Assembly: GCA_964530825.1 (NCBI GenBank)
Contig: CAZHCA010000006.1
Span: 62,001 to 126,000 of the forward strand
Length of the DNA: 64,000 nt
Direction: 5' to 3'
DNA from: CAZHCA01 sp964530825
GTDB taxonomy: Bacteria > Bacteroidota > Bacteroidia > Chitinophagales > Saprospiraceae
Shown: piece by piece, positions 1 to 8,649 of the stretch
Position numbering within the stretch: position 1 is the stretch's first letter
Layout of the letters: each line of letters opens with the position of its first letter
Notes under the pieces: model-generated
Told to the model about the DNA's origin: nothing
Seen by the model: only the letters and a program-made list of their open reading frames with translations
Database searches by the model: none
Program-made: the position numbers and the translations under genes

Positions 1-655
1 GATTATCGGGCGACGCCTGACAGCCTCGGGTACCGGAAATCTCAGACCCACCAAGTGGGAAAAGAGCTTGGTGCATTGGGTAGTTGGGGCCGGAACTACC
101 GACCGCAAACTCATCAAATCGGTGCACGGCCTTTTGGCGCTGCCGTTTTTGATGCACCACTTTGATATCCAGCCCCTCATCCTCATGCGTAATCCGCTCA
201 GTATTTTTTCCAGCCAGATTTTGCTCAACAGTCCCGACCGGGACCGCGCCATTTACCGGCAGGCTGCCCTTCAGGAAAAAGTGAACCTTCCGCTTGGCAA
301 GATAGCGGATGCCAGCCCTGATCAACGAGCCGGCATTCAGGTGGCAATCTTCTACCGCCTGATCGAACAATTTCTGGTAAAGTACCCTGCTATTCAATTG
401 GTTTTTTACGAAGATCTGCTACGAGATCCATTCCAGGCAGTCGAGCGATTAACCGGTCGACTTGGCACCACCTTCGACCAGGCGACGCGCACCTACATCG
501 AATCCCGGATGAAGCCCGGGGAGGGCTACCAGACTTTCCGGGACCCCAAGGTCATGATGGATATTTGGAAAACCCGACTTAACGACCAACAGATTGACCA
601 TTTTCTGCGTGGGTACCGGTTGATACCCAATTCGTTTTTGTTTCAGCTTTGTTAA
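1..655 (+). CDS. Sulfotransferase family protein, 5'-truncated by window edge
   Basis: The frame is open from base 2 to a TAA at 653-655, so the gene begins outside the window; the TTG at 68 is not a convincing start. A KSVHG motif is followed by a beta strand ending in RNPLSIFSSQ. That Arg-x(n)-Ser arrangement resembles the 3'-phosphate-binding segment of PAPS-dependent sulfotransferases, and a later FYEDLLRDP segment also fits the family. The N-terminal phosphosulfate-binding loop would lie outside the window. Such enzymes transfer sulfate from PAPS to carbohydrate or lipid hydroxyls. A glycosyltransferase gene follows 20 bp downstream on the same strand, so a role in surface glycan decoration is inferred. 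The substrate cannot be read from the sequence. Confidence 0.7.
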   Translation, partial: IIGRRLTASGTGNLRPTKWEKSLVHWVVGAGTTDRKLIKSVHGLLALPFLMHHFDIQPLILMRNPLSIFSSQILLNSPDRDRAIYRQAALQEKVNLPLGKIADASPDQRAGIQVAIFYRLIEQFLVKYPAIQLVFYEDLLRDPFQAVERLTGRLGTTFDQATRTYIESRMKPGEGYQTFRDPKVMMDIWKTRLNDQQIDHFLRGYRLIPNSFLFQLC

Positions 656-675
656 TCCATAAATAGCAACAGCTT

Positions 676-1857
676 ATGGAAGTAGCGGTATTGGAACTCG
701 ACTACCACCCCGAGGTGCTGCGGGATACTTGCCGCATTCTCGACGGAGTGGCAAGCGCTATCAATGTACTGACTACTTACGGGATTTGGAAAAAAGCAGA
801 CACTTATCCCCAAGGTATACCCAGTAACGTCCGCCTTGCCTTGCAGCAAAAGGGACAAATTGAGGCGGCGTTTCTCGCGCAGTACCGCCCGTTGGTCGAT
901 GAGGCGGATGTTCTCCTCATCAATACTGTGGCCTCCAATTACCGGCTACTGGCCCGGCAAAATTGGCGCCCCAAGACGATCCTACGTATCCACAATACCC
1001 ATGCCTTTTTTGGCAAAGGCCTGCCAAGCTACCGGCCTCGTTGGTCGCGCTTTTATTTGTGGAAAGATTTATCTCACCTGGTCCGGAATACGTTGGGCCG
1101 GATGGACTGGAAGTATCGCAAGCGCTTGCTGCAAAAGATCGACTACTTTGCCTTTCCCAATGCTTTCATGGCTGGGTATGCCCAACAACAATATGGGGTA
1201 GACCCACAGCGGGCGATCGCTTTACCCCTGTCGTATGCTTCGGCGCCACCCGCACCACCTGAGGGCGAGCCAGTCACCATCACGGTGGTCGGCCGGGTCG
1301 ATCCGCGGGTGCGCGACTATGAATTGTTGGCCGAGGCCTTTCGCAGGGCATTGCCCCAAATCCGGCACTCGGTCGAACTTGTACTACTAGGCGATAGCAG
1401 TTCCCCCTACGGCCGCCGGATGGTCGGGCACTGGGAGGCATTGGAGGGCGATAATTTCAGCGTGCGTACCTTCGAGCGCTTCGTGCCCCAGGAGACCTTT
1501 CAAAGATATACCCGGCAGACCGATTTTTTCGTCTTACCGATCAAAATTGAAACTCGCTATACGATTTATCGCGAGTGGTATGGCTATACCAAGATGTCGG
1601 GCGCCGTCAATGATATGCTGAAGTACGGTAGGCCCATGTTACTTTCAAAAGCCTATCCCTTACCGGGGGATTTACAACCAATGACCGCTACTTTCGAAGA
1701 CGCTCGGCAATTAGCCAGGCAATTGGTGAAATGGGTGAACGAGCAGGTTTACCTCTCCTTGCCCGTCAATGAAGCATTAGCAGGCTACCAGCTGCCGGTA
1801 GTGCGCCAACAATACCAGCAGGTGTTGGAACGAGTGACCGGAGCTTCCGCCTCCTAA
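676..1857 (+). CDS. Glycosyltransferase, GT4-like
   Basis: A 393-residue soluble protein with an ATG start 20 bp after the sulfotransferase stop. The second half contains VTITVVGRVDPRVRDYELL near residue 200, followed by a VELVLLGDSS strand. This is the typical beginning of the C-terminal Rossmann lobe of GT-B glycosyltransferases, where a GR..K-like turn binds the nucleotide-sugar phosphates. A DFFVLPI segment and a YGYTKMSGAVNDMLKYGRPML stretch then resemble the region that positions the donor. The N-terminal lobe is divergent. It probably forms a cell-surface glycan pair with the upstream sulfotransferase. Donor and acceptor are unknown. Its stop codon overlaps the end of the convergent LpxA-like gene by 4 bp. 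Confidence 0.65.
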   Translation: MEVAVLELDYHPEVLRDTCRILDGVASAINVLTTYGIWKKADTYPQGIPSNVRLALQQKGQIEAAFLAQYRPLVDEADVLLINTVASNYRLLARQNWRPKTILRIHNTHAFFGKGLPSYRPRWSRFYLWKDLSHLVRNTLGRMDWKYRKRLLQKIDYFAFPNAFMAGYAQQQYGVDPQRAIALPLSYASAPPAPPEGEPVTITVVGRVDPRVRDYELLAEAFRRALPQIRHSVELVLLGDSSSPYGRRMVGHWEALEGDNFSVRTFERFVPQETFQRYTRQTDFFVLPIKIETRYTIYREWYGYTKMSGAVNDMLKYGRPMLLSKAYPLPGDLQPMTATFEDARQLARQLVKWVNEQVYLSLPVNEALAGYQLPVVRQQYQQVLERVTGASAS

Positions 1858-2627
1858 CCTTCCCGTAGTTTCTGCAGCACCCCCTCGCGCCTGGTAAAAA
1901 ACCGCTTTAGGCTGCGGCCGATGGGGTCATCGGGGAAGCTTTGCTGTTGTAAGCGTCGGGTGTAATGCAAGGTCCAGTCTTCCAGCAGCGCCGGATCGAA
2001 GTCGCGCCGCCTAGCTCCAACGGCATTAAATTTGGAAATGCGTGCCGGCACACCGGCCACTACCGCAAAGGGAGGCACGTGGGCTTTTACTGACGCCTGC
2101 ATACCGACCATGGCCGACTCGCCCACTACGGAGCGCTGGTGGATGGTGCAACCCAGCCCCAGGTTGGCGTACGATTCCACTTCGGCTCTGCCGCCGAGCA
2201 GGGCACCAGCAGTGATCATTACTCCGTCGCCGACCTGCACGTCGTGGGCCAAGTAGACCTTATTCATGATATAATTCCGGTTGCCAATGTAGGTAGCGGG
2301 GTACCAGCGGGGGGCGTGTACGTTGGTATACTCGCGCAGGGTGTTACCGTCGCCAATAATCACCCGTCCGTCTTCGGGTAACAGGTCGCCCTTGGCGCCC
2401 ATCTCGCCTTGAAAGCCAAGGGTAACGTAGGGAAAAATATGGTTGTGGTCGCCTAACTGCACCCGGTAGGTAGTTACTACGCCTACGCGCAAATGGTTGT
2501 AGTTGCCCAATTGGAGATCCCCCTCCAAAACGCAGTGCGCCTCGATGGTGTTGTGCCGGCCTATTTGTACTTTGGAGCCAATGATGGCAGTGGGATGGAT
2601 GCGGTTCGATTCGTGAAAGCGGCTCAT
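1854..2627 (-). CDS. LpxA-like UDP-GlcNAc O-acyltransferase family protein (left-handed beta helix)
   Basis: A 257-residue protein made of hexapeptide repeats (HPTAIIG, KVQIGR, LQLGNY and so on). It follows the order of LpxA: HPTAIIG at residue 11, a REYTNVH segment near 98-104, AHDVQVGD at 127-134 and a closing VPPFAVVAGVPAR at 184-196. His128 aligns by motif with the catalytic histidine of E. coli LpxA. I chose the ATG at 2625-2627; a TTG at 2667-2669 would add 14 residues that do not look like the family. LpxA adds the first acyl chain of lipid A. This copy sits in a glycosyltransferase cluster rather than with lpxD/lpxC/fabZ, and parts of the helix diverge. It may therefore be a paralogue acylating another sugar nucleotide. 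It is the last gene of a minus-strand run beginning at gpsA. Confidence 0.7.
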   Translation of the reverse strand: MSRFHESNRIHPTAIIGSKVQIGRHNTIEAHCVLEGDLQLGNYNHLRVGVVTTYRVQLGDHNHIFPYVTLGFQGEMGAKGDLLPEDGRVIIGDGNTLREYTNVHAPRWYPATYIGNRNYIMNKVYLAHDVQVGDGVMITAGALLGGRAEVESYANLGLGCTIHQRSVVGESAMVGMQASVKAHVPPFAVVAGVPARISKFNAVGARRRDFDPALLEDWTLHYTRRLQQQSFPDDPIGRSLKRFFTRREGVLQKLREG

Positions 2628-2692
2628 GGTTTCAAAATTCGTTGAAAGTTTGTATTTGCGATCGGCCAACCGATTGCGAAACGGAGTGCTGC

Positions 2693-4039
2693 TTAGTTAT
2701 CGGGGGTAGTTGTTACCAATAATTCCAGAAGCACATCTACTAAGCGCTCGGTCAATCGGTAGCGCGTGTAGGGGGCAAGCGCTTCGGCCGATAAGCTAAG
2801 CGGTTTTCCGGATTGATACTCGGCAAAAAACCTTGCCAGGAGCTCGTAAGCACGGTCGCTATCCTCGTATCCGCAGGTACGCCCGATACCGAGCTCCTCG
2901 ATTATACCGGCAGCGTCGGCATTAGCAGGGCCAAAAAGCAGGATAGGCTTGCGATTGGCCAGGTATTCAAACAGTTTTCCTGGGATTTGCGACTTAGCAT
3001 TGTCTGAATTATTGACCAGTAGCAAAAACAAGTCGGCCTGCGGGTATTCGCGCAAGAGATCTTGGTGGGCCATCCACTCCCGCAGATGGACCTTATTGCT
3101 CAATACCGGATGGTGCTGCAGTTGGGATGCAATGGCCTCGTCGACACTGCCAACCAGCTCGATCCGCAGCTGGCGGTCGAAGTCGGGATTTTCCCGGCAG
3201 AGTTTAACCGCAGCATCCCAGAAGGCGGCCGGGTTCCGTATGCCGTTCAGCAAGCCGGTATGGTAAATGCGGAAAGCGTGGTCTGCGTTGGGCAGCGGAT
3301 TGGAAACACAGGCGGGAAAGTCGGACTCGTCGAAGCCATTCGTGATCAGGTGGTGTTTAGCCAGGTCAAAATCCTGGTATTTTTCGTGCATGCTTGGGCT
3401 CACCATGATCACGCGATCGGCACCTTCGAGAACCGCCTTTTCCAATTTTTGGTGGCGTTGCCGGGCCCGGGCGGAGGGTTGGAAACTCGACAGGATGTCG
3501 AAGCTGGCCCACGGATCGCGAAAATCCGCGATCCAGGGCAATGTAGGGAAGTGCTTTTTAAGCCCTAACCCAATGAGGTGCATACTGTGGGGCGGCCCTG
3601 TCGTAACCACTGCATCGACCGGGTGGTCCTGCAGGTAGTTTTTCAGGAACTGCACGGAAGGGCGTACCCAAAAGCGCCGGGGGTCGGGAATAAGTACATT
3701 GCCGCGCACCCACACAGCCAGCTGTTGTTTCCAGGACTTTCGGTCGCCGAAGGTTTGACCAAAGTTACTTTGCTTATCGCGTTTGCCCTGCAGTCGGGCG
3801 TACAGGCTATAGGGTTCGAATATCTTGCGGCGCAGCACCTCGGCCGTTTCGGGTACGTCCTTTAACAGGGAAGCGTCGCGTAGCGGGAAGTCGGGATTTT
3901 CCGGTGTATAGATCACAGGCTGCCAGCCGAATTGCGGCAAATACTTGGCGAATTTCAACCAGCGCTGCACACCCGACCCACCCAGCGGAGGCCAGTAATA
4001 CGTGATGATGAGTAGTCGTCTTTGGGGGCGGCGCGTCAT
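2693..4039 (-). CDS. Glycosyltransferase family 4 protein
   Basis: A 448-residue GT-B enzyme. The N-terminus reads LLIITYYWPPLGGSGVQRW, the glycine-rich first loop typical of GT4 enzymes in Bacteroidota exopolysaccharide clusters. The middle has the acceptor-lobe strand VDAVVTTGPPHSMH and a WIADFRDPW motif. The C-terminal lobe carries FRIYHTGLLNG, then FEYLANRKPILLFGP, the usual E-x7-E-like nucleotide-sugar region. It would transfer a sugar to a lipid-linked or protein-linked glycan at the cytoplasmic face of the membrane. Its ATG lies immediately after the TAA of the YfhO-like gene with no spacer, so translational coupling is likely. It is 65 bp upstream of the LpxA-like start. Confidence 0.85.
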   Translation of the reverse strand: MTRRPQRRLLIITYYWPPLGGSGVQRWLKFAKYLPQFGWQPVIYTPENPDFPLRDASLLKDVPETAEVLRRKIFEPYSLYARLQGKRDKQSNFGQTFGDRKSWKQQLAVWVRGNVLIPDPRRFWVRPSVQFLKNYLQDHPVDAVVTTGPPHSMHLIGLGLKKHFPTLPWIADFRDPWASFDILSSFQPSARARQRHQKLEKAVLEGADRVIMVSPSMHEKYQDFDLAKHHLITNGFDESDFPACVSNPLPNADHAFRIYHTGLLNGIRNPAAFWDAAVKLCRENPDFDRQLRIELVGSVDEAIASQLQHHPVLSNKVHLREWMAHQDLLREYPQADLFLLLVNNSDNAKSQIPGKLFEYLANRKPILLFGPANADAAGIIEELGIGRTCGYEDSDRAYELLARFFAEYQSGKPLSLSAEALAPYTRYRLTERLVDVLLELLVTTTPDN

Positions 4040-6625
4040 TTATTTACGCTTGTTACGCGGCTTTTTCTTAGGGCCGCTGCTTTTCTTTTTGCTACCGGTC
4101 GTTTTTTCGCCCTTGTCGCGCGAAGACCGGGTGGACCGGGTTTTGGGTGTTGCCGGTTGTTTGGGTTGGGGTTCCGGCCTGGGCTCGGATCGTGGCGACT
4201 GGCTCAGCTCCTGGCGAATACCTAAACCGATAACGCCCAGGGTGGCCAGGATAATCAGGGAGGAGCTGGCAAAGGAAATAGTTCTGCCCACCTGGTAGGT
4301 TTTCGGTGCAAACTCCATAACTACCTCGTGGTTCCCAGGCGGAATGCGAATGCCGCGCAGGGCGTAGTTTACTCGGATGATATCTGCCGGCTGTCCGTCG
4401 ATAGTTGCTTTCCAGCCCTTTCTGGGGCCGTACCAGATCTCGGAAAACACAGCGAGCTCCTCGCCCTGACTCATAGACTGGTAAGTTAGTTTGTTGGGCT
4501 GATAATCGATCAGCCGGATGCCGCCATTCCCGGTGGGGTTAAGACCGGCCACTTCGTCGCTGAATTCCCGGTGTACGATAGCCGTTGTCTTTGGGTTGAT
4601 ATCGGCCAGGGCATTAAATTCTTCGTTGGCCGAACCGACCATACGGATGTTCTTAACTAACCAGGCGTTGCCCAGGGCGTCATTGTTAATCTGTAGCTGT
4701 GGGGTGCCGTCGTTGCCAGGAAAGATGAAGTACTTCGCATTAAGCATGTTCAGCACATCATTATCATTTTGGGAGAGGTAGCCGTCGATAAGGTCTTGGT
4801 ACCGCTGAAGCTTGGCGGCATGGTACCCGCCGATGGTTTTGTGGAAATAAGAAGTGCTGGCCGAGTTGTAGGTGTTGATAGTAATGTCGTGGACGCGGTA
4901 ATGGAGGTTCTCATCCTTTAAAATTTCGCGGTCGACCGGCCGTAATTGGTAAGCGTTCTCCACCTCGGCTTTACGTACGAAATCGTCTTTGTCCAGGTAG
5001 CGCTGTCCAACCTGCCAAAGGTCGATTAGGCTAAGGGCGATGAAAATCAGAAATACCGGCATGGCTTTGATGCGGTCGCGCAGGTAAAAGAACAGGGCAG
5101 CCGCAGCGCCCAGCACGAGTAATAAGGAGCGGAGGGCATCGCGCTTCATGACCTTTTTGCGGTCGGCGATGACCGAGGCGGGGTCCAAGCCGGACTGCTG
5201 AAGCTGGGCATCATTGGGGCCGGTGAAATCAAAGAACGATGGCCCCAGCAGCCAAAAAAACAATGCCAGGCCGCCGGTGATGCCAGTTGCAATGTAAATC
5301 GCACGCAGGGCTTCGTTCTTCTCCGGTTTGTCGGTCAGTATCCGGTGCAAGCCCAGGGCGCCCAAAAGACTAACTAGGAGCACCGTCACGCTGAGGACCG
5401 AGTTCGGGGTTCGAAATTTATTGTAGAGTGGGACGTACTCAAAGAATAAGCGGTTGAACCACTCTAGGTTTTTTCCAAGCGAAAGCATAAAGGTGAGCAG
5501 GACGCCTAGGGCCAGCCACCATTTTACCGGTCCTTTTACGGTATAGAGTCCGATGAAAAAAAGAAACACAATGATGGCTCCGAAATAGGCCGGTCCACTG
5601 GTGAAGGGTAGAGCGCCCCAGTACAGCGGCGCCTTAAAATCTTCGGGAGCACGGTAACCCTGGCGTTGGAGGTTGGAAGCAATACTCGAGTTATCAGGGA
5701 TGGGCTCTTGGCTGGCCCCTCCCGCTGCGGCCGGAATGAACGAGGCGAACAGGTCAATCGTGCCATTGCTCCATTGCATGGCGTAATTCCAGGCCAGTCC
5801 TTCAGTTTCGCTGCTGCTCACCTGCTGGGATACGGGCGCTTCTTTTTTTAGGATGGGCTGCCCACGCATGGTATCCCGCGAATATTCGTAGGTGACGAGC
5901 AGATTTGAAGCGGCCGCCCCGATTCCGAGAATCCCAGCAACCAATAATAATCCGGAGGCTTTAAGGAAATGGGGTAGCTCCTTTTGCCGGATGCTAAAAA
6001 GGAGTTGGGCGATACCAAAAATGAGGAGGGTAAGGCCATAATAGTAAGTCATTTGTACGTGGTTCGCCGTGATATCGAGGCCCACACCAAGGGCGAAAAG
6101 TACGGCACCCGGCAGGTATTTTTTCTTGAAGGCCAACAACAGTCCGGCGGTGATCAGGGGCAGGTAGGCCAAGGCGCGAAGTTTAGTGTTATGGCCCGCT
6201 TCGAACAAAACGAAGTGGTTGGTGGTAAATCCGAAGGCCACTGCACCGAAGACGGCTACCCAGATGTTCATACCCAGAACGATGGCCATGATGTAAAAAC
6301 TGATCATGGCCAGAAAAAAGGTCCCGATCGGGTTACCGATAAAAAAACGCAGAAGGCGATCGACGTAGCGCAGATTATTACCGGCGTTCACCGTGTTGAT
6401 CTGGTAAGTGGGCATGCCGCTAAACATGGCATTGGTCCAAAGGGTCGTTTCACCGGTGCGCTCCTTGAAGTCCCGGATCTCTTTCGACATGGCGCGATAC
6501 TGCATAATATCGCCCTGGCGGATTTTTTTACCCTGCAATTGGGGAGAGAAATAAAGGACGCAGATCAGGAGGAAGAAGCCGATAGCTGCTAAATGCGGAG
6601 CCGTTTTTTTCAATATCCTTTCCAT
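4040..6625 (-). CDS. YfhO-family multi-pass membrane protein, probable lipid-linked-sugar glycosyltransferase
   Basis: An 861-residue integral membrane protein with a TM near residues 13-30 and about a dozen hydrophobic segments to roughly residue 560. Then comes a large globular region (WYGPRKGWKATIDGQPADI), a last TM near 790-810 and a cytoplasmic-type tail. The RQGDIMQYRAMSKEI segment after TM1 and the C-terminal 'gwkA.vDG...I......lrgv.vp.G.h.v...y.P' pattern are typical of the YfhO family. YfhO of Gram-positives is implicated in lipoteichoic acid glycosylation; the substrate in Bacteroidota is not established. The last ~50 residues are extremely Lys/Pro/Arg/Ser rich and probably disordered. 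It is directly coupled to the GT4 gene (no spacer) and sits 64 bp downstream of gpsA. Confidence 0.8.
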   Translation of the reverse strand: MERILKKTAPHLAAIGFFLLICVLYFSPQLQGKKIRQGDIMQYRAMSKEIRDFKERTGETTLWTNAMFSGMPTYQINTVNAGNNLRYVDRLLRFFIGNPIGTFFLAMISFYIMAIVLGMNIWVAVFGAVAFGFTTNHFVLFEAGHNTKLRALAYLPLITAGLLLAFKKKYLPGAVLFALGVGLDITANHVQMTYYYGLTLLIFGIAQLLFSIRQKELPHFLKASGLLLVAGILGIGAAASNLLVTYEYSRDTMRGQPILKKEAPVSQQVSSSETEGLAWNYAMQWSNGTIDLFASFIPAAAGGASQEPIPDNSSIASNLQRQGYRAPEDFKAPLYWGALPFTSGPAYFGAIIVFLFFIGLYTVKGPVKWWLALGVLLTFMLSLGKNLEWFNRLFFEYVPLYNKFRTPNSVLSVTVLLVSLLGALGLHRILTDKPEKNEALRAIYIATGITGGLALFFWLLGPSFFDFTGPNDAQLQQSGLDPASVIADRKKVMKRDALRSLLLVLGAAAALFFYLRDRIKAMPVFLIFIALSLIDLWQVGQRYLDKDDFVRKAEVENAYQLRPVDREILKDENLHYRVHDITINTYNSASTSYFHKTIGGYHAAKLQRYQDLIDGYLSQNDNDVLNMLNAKYFIFPGNDGTPQLQINNDALGNAWLVKNIRMVGSANEEFNALADINPKTTAIVHREFSDEVAGLNPTGNGGIRLIDYQPNKLTYQSMSQGEELAVFSEIWYGPRKGWKATIDGQPADIIRVNYALRGIRIPPGNHEVVMEFAPKTYQVGRTISFASSSLIILATLGVIGLGIRQELSQSPRSEPRPEPQPKQPATPKTRSTRSSRDKGEKTTGSKKKSSGPKKKPRNKRK

Positions 6626-6689
6626 ACGGGTAGGTCGTTGCGATCTTAAGGTGAAACAAACAAAGCGCAGTTAAAATTGCGGATGCTCC

Positions 6690-7739
6690 TCAAAGAAAAT
6701 CTACATCCACATTATAGGGGAATGTCATCAGACTTTCGATGGCTGATTCGATGTCAAAATTCTCAAACACAATGCGATAGAGCATCTCGGTTATCGGTAG
6801 GCGCAATTTATAATATTTTGCCAAATGGTAGGTAATGTTCAGTGTTCGAACCCCTTCGGCCAATTCGGGCATGGTGGCTACGATTTCAGTTTTGCTTTCG
6901 CCCCGCCCCAACCGGTAGCCGAAGGTGAAATTGCGACTGTCTCTGCTCGTAGCGGTAGCCACCAGGTCGCCGATGCCGGCTGTGCCGAAAAAGGCGTTGC
7001 TGGTAGCGCCGTAGGCTTTACCGAAGTGGATCATTTCGACAAGACCGCGTGTAATGATCATGGCCTGAATGTTTTTTCCTAATCCGCGGCCCCAAAGTAT
7101 ACCCGATCCGATGGCAATGATGTTTTTGAGGGCGCCCGCCAGTTCGGCGCCCAGCATGTCGTGGTTACCGAATACGTGAAAGCGCTTGCTGCTCAGCACC
7201 AGTTTACCCAGTTCGATGACCTCGTCGAAATGGCTACCAATCACCGTAGCGGTGGGCTGGCCGCCAATGATTTCTTTGGCCAAGTTGGGGCCGGAAAGGC
7301 AACCGACCCGGCGCACGACGCTCTCCTGCACGATGACCTGACTCATGGTGACCACGTCGGCAGGCATGATACGGGCCGGCTCCGACTCCAATCGCTCGAT
7401 ATTGGGCGTGTCAAAACCTTTGGTGCCGTGGATCAGGATATGGTCGGGACGCAGATAGGGCGCCAGGCGATGCATCATCCGGCGAAAGTTGGCCGCCGGC
7501 ACCAGCAAAAAGATCAGGGTACAACGATCGGCCAGGGTTTGCATATTTGAGGTAGCAGCAATGCGCGGACTCAGGTCGACCTCAAAATTGCGGTGATCTG
7601 CATTAATGCGCTCGACTGCTATTTCATTGCGGGAGAACAGTAAGACATCGACATTGTGCGCTAGTAGATTACCGATAGCCGTACCGAAACTGCCGGCGCC
7701 GACAACCCCTACGGTCTGATAGGCGGGGGGAATGGGCAT
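6690..7739 (-). CDS. gpsA: NAD(P)+-dependent glycerol-3-phosphate dehydrogenase
   Basis: Reduces dihydroxyacetone phosphate to sn-glycerol 3-phosphate for phospholipid synthesis in the cytoplasm. The protein is 349 residues from the ATG at 7737-7739; the open frame extends upstream to a TTG, but that would place the nucleotide-binding loop too far in. The Rossmann motif GAGSFG is at residues 14-19 and a LIHGTKGF segment is near 108. The catalytic-domain stretch ELAGALKNIIAIGSGI contains the conserved lysine, and FFGTAGIGDLVAT follows. Length and motif order match the family. A terminator separates it from kbp upstream, and the envelope genes follow on the same strand, so gpsA probably opens that unit. 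Confidence 0.95.
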   Translation of the reverse strand: MPIPPAYQTVGVVGAGSFGTAIGNLLAHNVDVLLFSRNEIAVERINADHRNFEVDLSPRIAATSNMQTLADRCTLIFLLVPAANFRRMMHRLAPYLRPDHILIHGTKGFDTPNIERLESEPARIMPADVVTMSQVIVQESVVRRVGCLSGPNLAKEIIGGQPTATVIGSHFDEVIELGKLVLSSKRFHVFGNHDMLGAELAGALKNIIAIGSGILWGRGLGKNIQAMIITRGLVEMIHFGKAYGATSNAFFGTAGIGDLVATATSRDSRNFTFGYRLGRGESKTEIVATMPELAEGVRTLNITYHLAKYYKLRLPITEMLYRIVFENFDIESAIESLMTFPYNVDVDFL

Positions 7740-7765
7740 TTTTGATGTGAAAGTACATTTTTTCC

Positions 7766-7815
7766 CGCCAAACAGAATAAACAACGGCAGCAGCAAGATC
7801 TATCTGCTGCTGCCG
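7766..7815 (-). terminator. Intrinsic terminator downstream of kbp
   Basis: Perfect 11-bp arms, CGGCAGCAGCA at 7785-7795 and TGCTGCTGCCG at 7805-7815, are separated by 9 bases. Read on the minus strand the stem is followed by TTGTTTATTCTGTTT. It lies between the stop of the minus-strand kbp gene and the start of gpsA. Confidence 0.7.
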
Positions 7816-7862
7816 GCTGGTAGGATGCCGATCTTTTCTCACATCGGAAAATTTATACGACC

Positions 7863-8303
7863 CTAGCCTTCTAGGGGTGGAATGCGCAACTGCTGACCCG
7901 GGAAGATCATGTCGGGATTTTTCAGCATGGGCTTGTTCGCTTCGAAGATGATCGTGTATTTCATCGGATCCCCGTATTCGGCCTGGGCGATTTTGGAGAG
8001 GGAATCGCCGCTTTTGACTTCGTAAAACTTAGCCTCCGGGGCCGGCGCTTTTACCGTCATGCGATCATCAACGGAAGCCACGCCGGGTTGATTGCCCAAC
8101 GCCAGGATGATCTTTTCTTTGTCGGCCTGTGATTCACACTCACCGTACACCGTCACTTTGTCGTCGTCAACGCTGAGGCTCAAGTCACTGACGGTCATGC
8201 CCATGCCGTTGACGATGCCCAGGAGCTCCTGCGGATTTACCTCGGGCTCGTTGCTTTCTTTTTCTTTTTTCTTGGAATTCTTGAAAAAATTAAAAAGTCC
8301 CAT
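7863..8303 (-). CDS. kbp: Kbp-like BON-LysM protein (potassium-binding protein)
   Basis: A 146-residue soluble protein. It opens MGLFNFFK like E. coli Kbp (YgaU). A BON domain spans about residues 28-85 (VTVYGECESQADKEKI.. GVASVDD) and a LysM domain about 92-143 (FYEVKSGDSLSKIAQAEYGD ... MIFPGQQLRIP). Order, length and sequence closely match the Kbp family, whose E. coli member is a cytoplasmic K+ sensor induced by osmotic stress. No signal peptide is present, so the LysM domain is probably not wall-binding here. It is a single-gene unit with its own terminator. The K+-binding function is inferred from the family. Confidence 0.88.
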   Translation of the reverse strand: MGLFNFFKNSKKKEKESNEPEVNPQELLGIVNGMGMTVSDLSLSVDDDKVTVYGECESQADKEKIILALGNQPGVASVDDRMTVKAPAPEAKFYEVKSGDSLSKIAQAEYGDPMKYTIIFEANKPMLKNPDMIFPGQQLRIPPLEG

Positions 8304-8475
8304 GATTGTTCAAATTTGGTTCTGAGATAATGTGTCTTCAGGGCAAAGATAATGGGCAATTGTCATATAGTGTAGGAGCGGTTTATTTTTTGTGCGCATA
8401 TTGACGGACTAGCATAGAACGCCTCAAATTGCTTACCTTGAGCATTTTGGAAATTCCTCTGGAAGAGTATCCGGA

Positions 8476-8501
8476 TTAGTCCCGGTAAACCCCTATATTT
8501 G
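8476..8501 (+). promoter_or_regulatory. Candidate Bacteroidota-type promoter upstream of secDF
   Basis: TATATTTG at 8494-8501 matches the TAnnTTTG -7 consensus of the primary sigma factor in Bacteroidota. A weak TTAG lies about 18 bp upstream in place of the TTTG -33 box. The site is 149 bp before the secDF ATG. The rest of the 346-bp gap between kbp and secDF (8304-8649) shows no convincing gene or strong hairpin. Confidence 0.4.
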
Positions 8502-8649
8502 CGGAGTTTTTCGTCAGAGGTGTGCTTTAAGCACGGCGAAAGGGAAGAATGAGACACGTAGCAGCGCGGGAAATCGCCCGACTTCATCACCTTTCGCTTC
8601 TGGATTATCCGACTTGGAACGCAAACCTCAAAATTGTAAATCAGAGACT

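Noticed and set aside
5984..6592. A 200-codon plus-strand open frame
   Set aside because: It is antisense to the YfhO-like gene, and its His/Gly/Asp-rich translation is typical of a shadow frame of membrane-protein codons.
8614..8649. TTG start 12 codons upstream for secDF
   Set aside because: The upstream residues (MERKPQNCKSET) are not family-like, and the ATG at 8650 leads directly into TM1.
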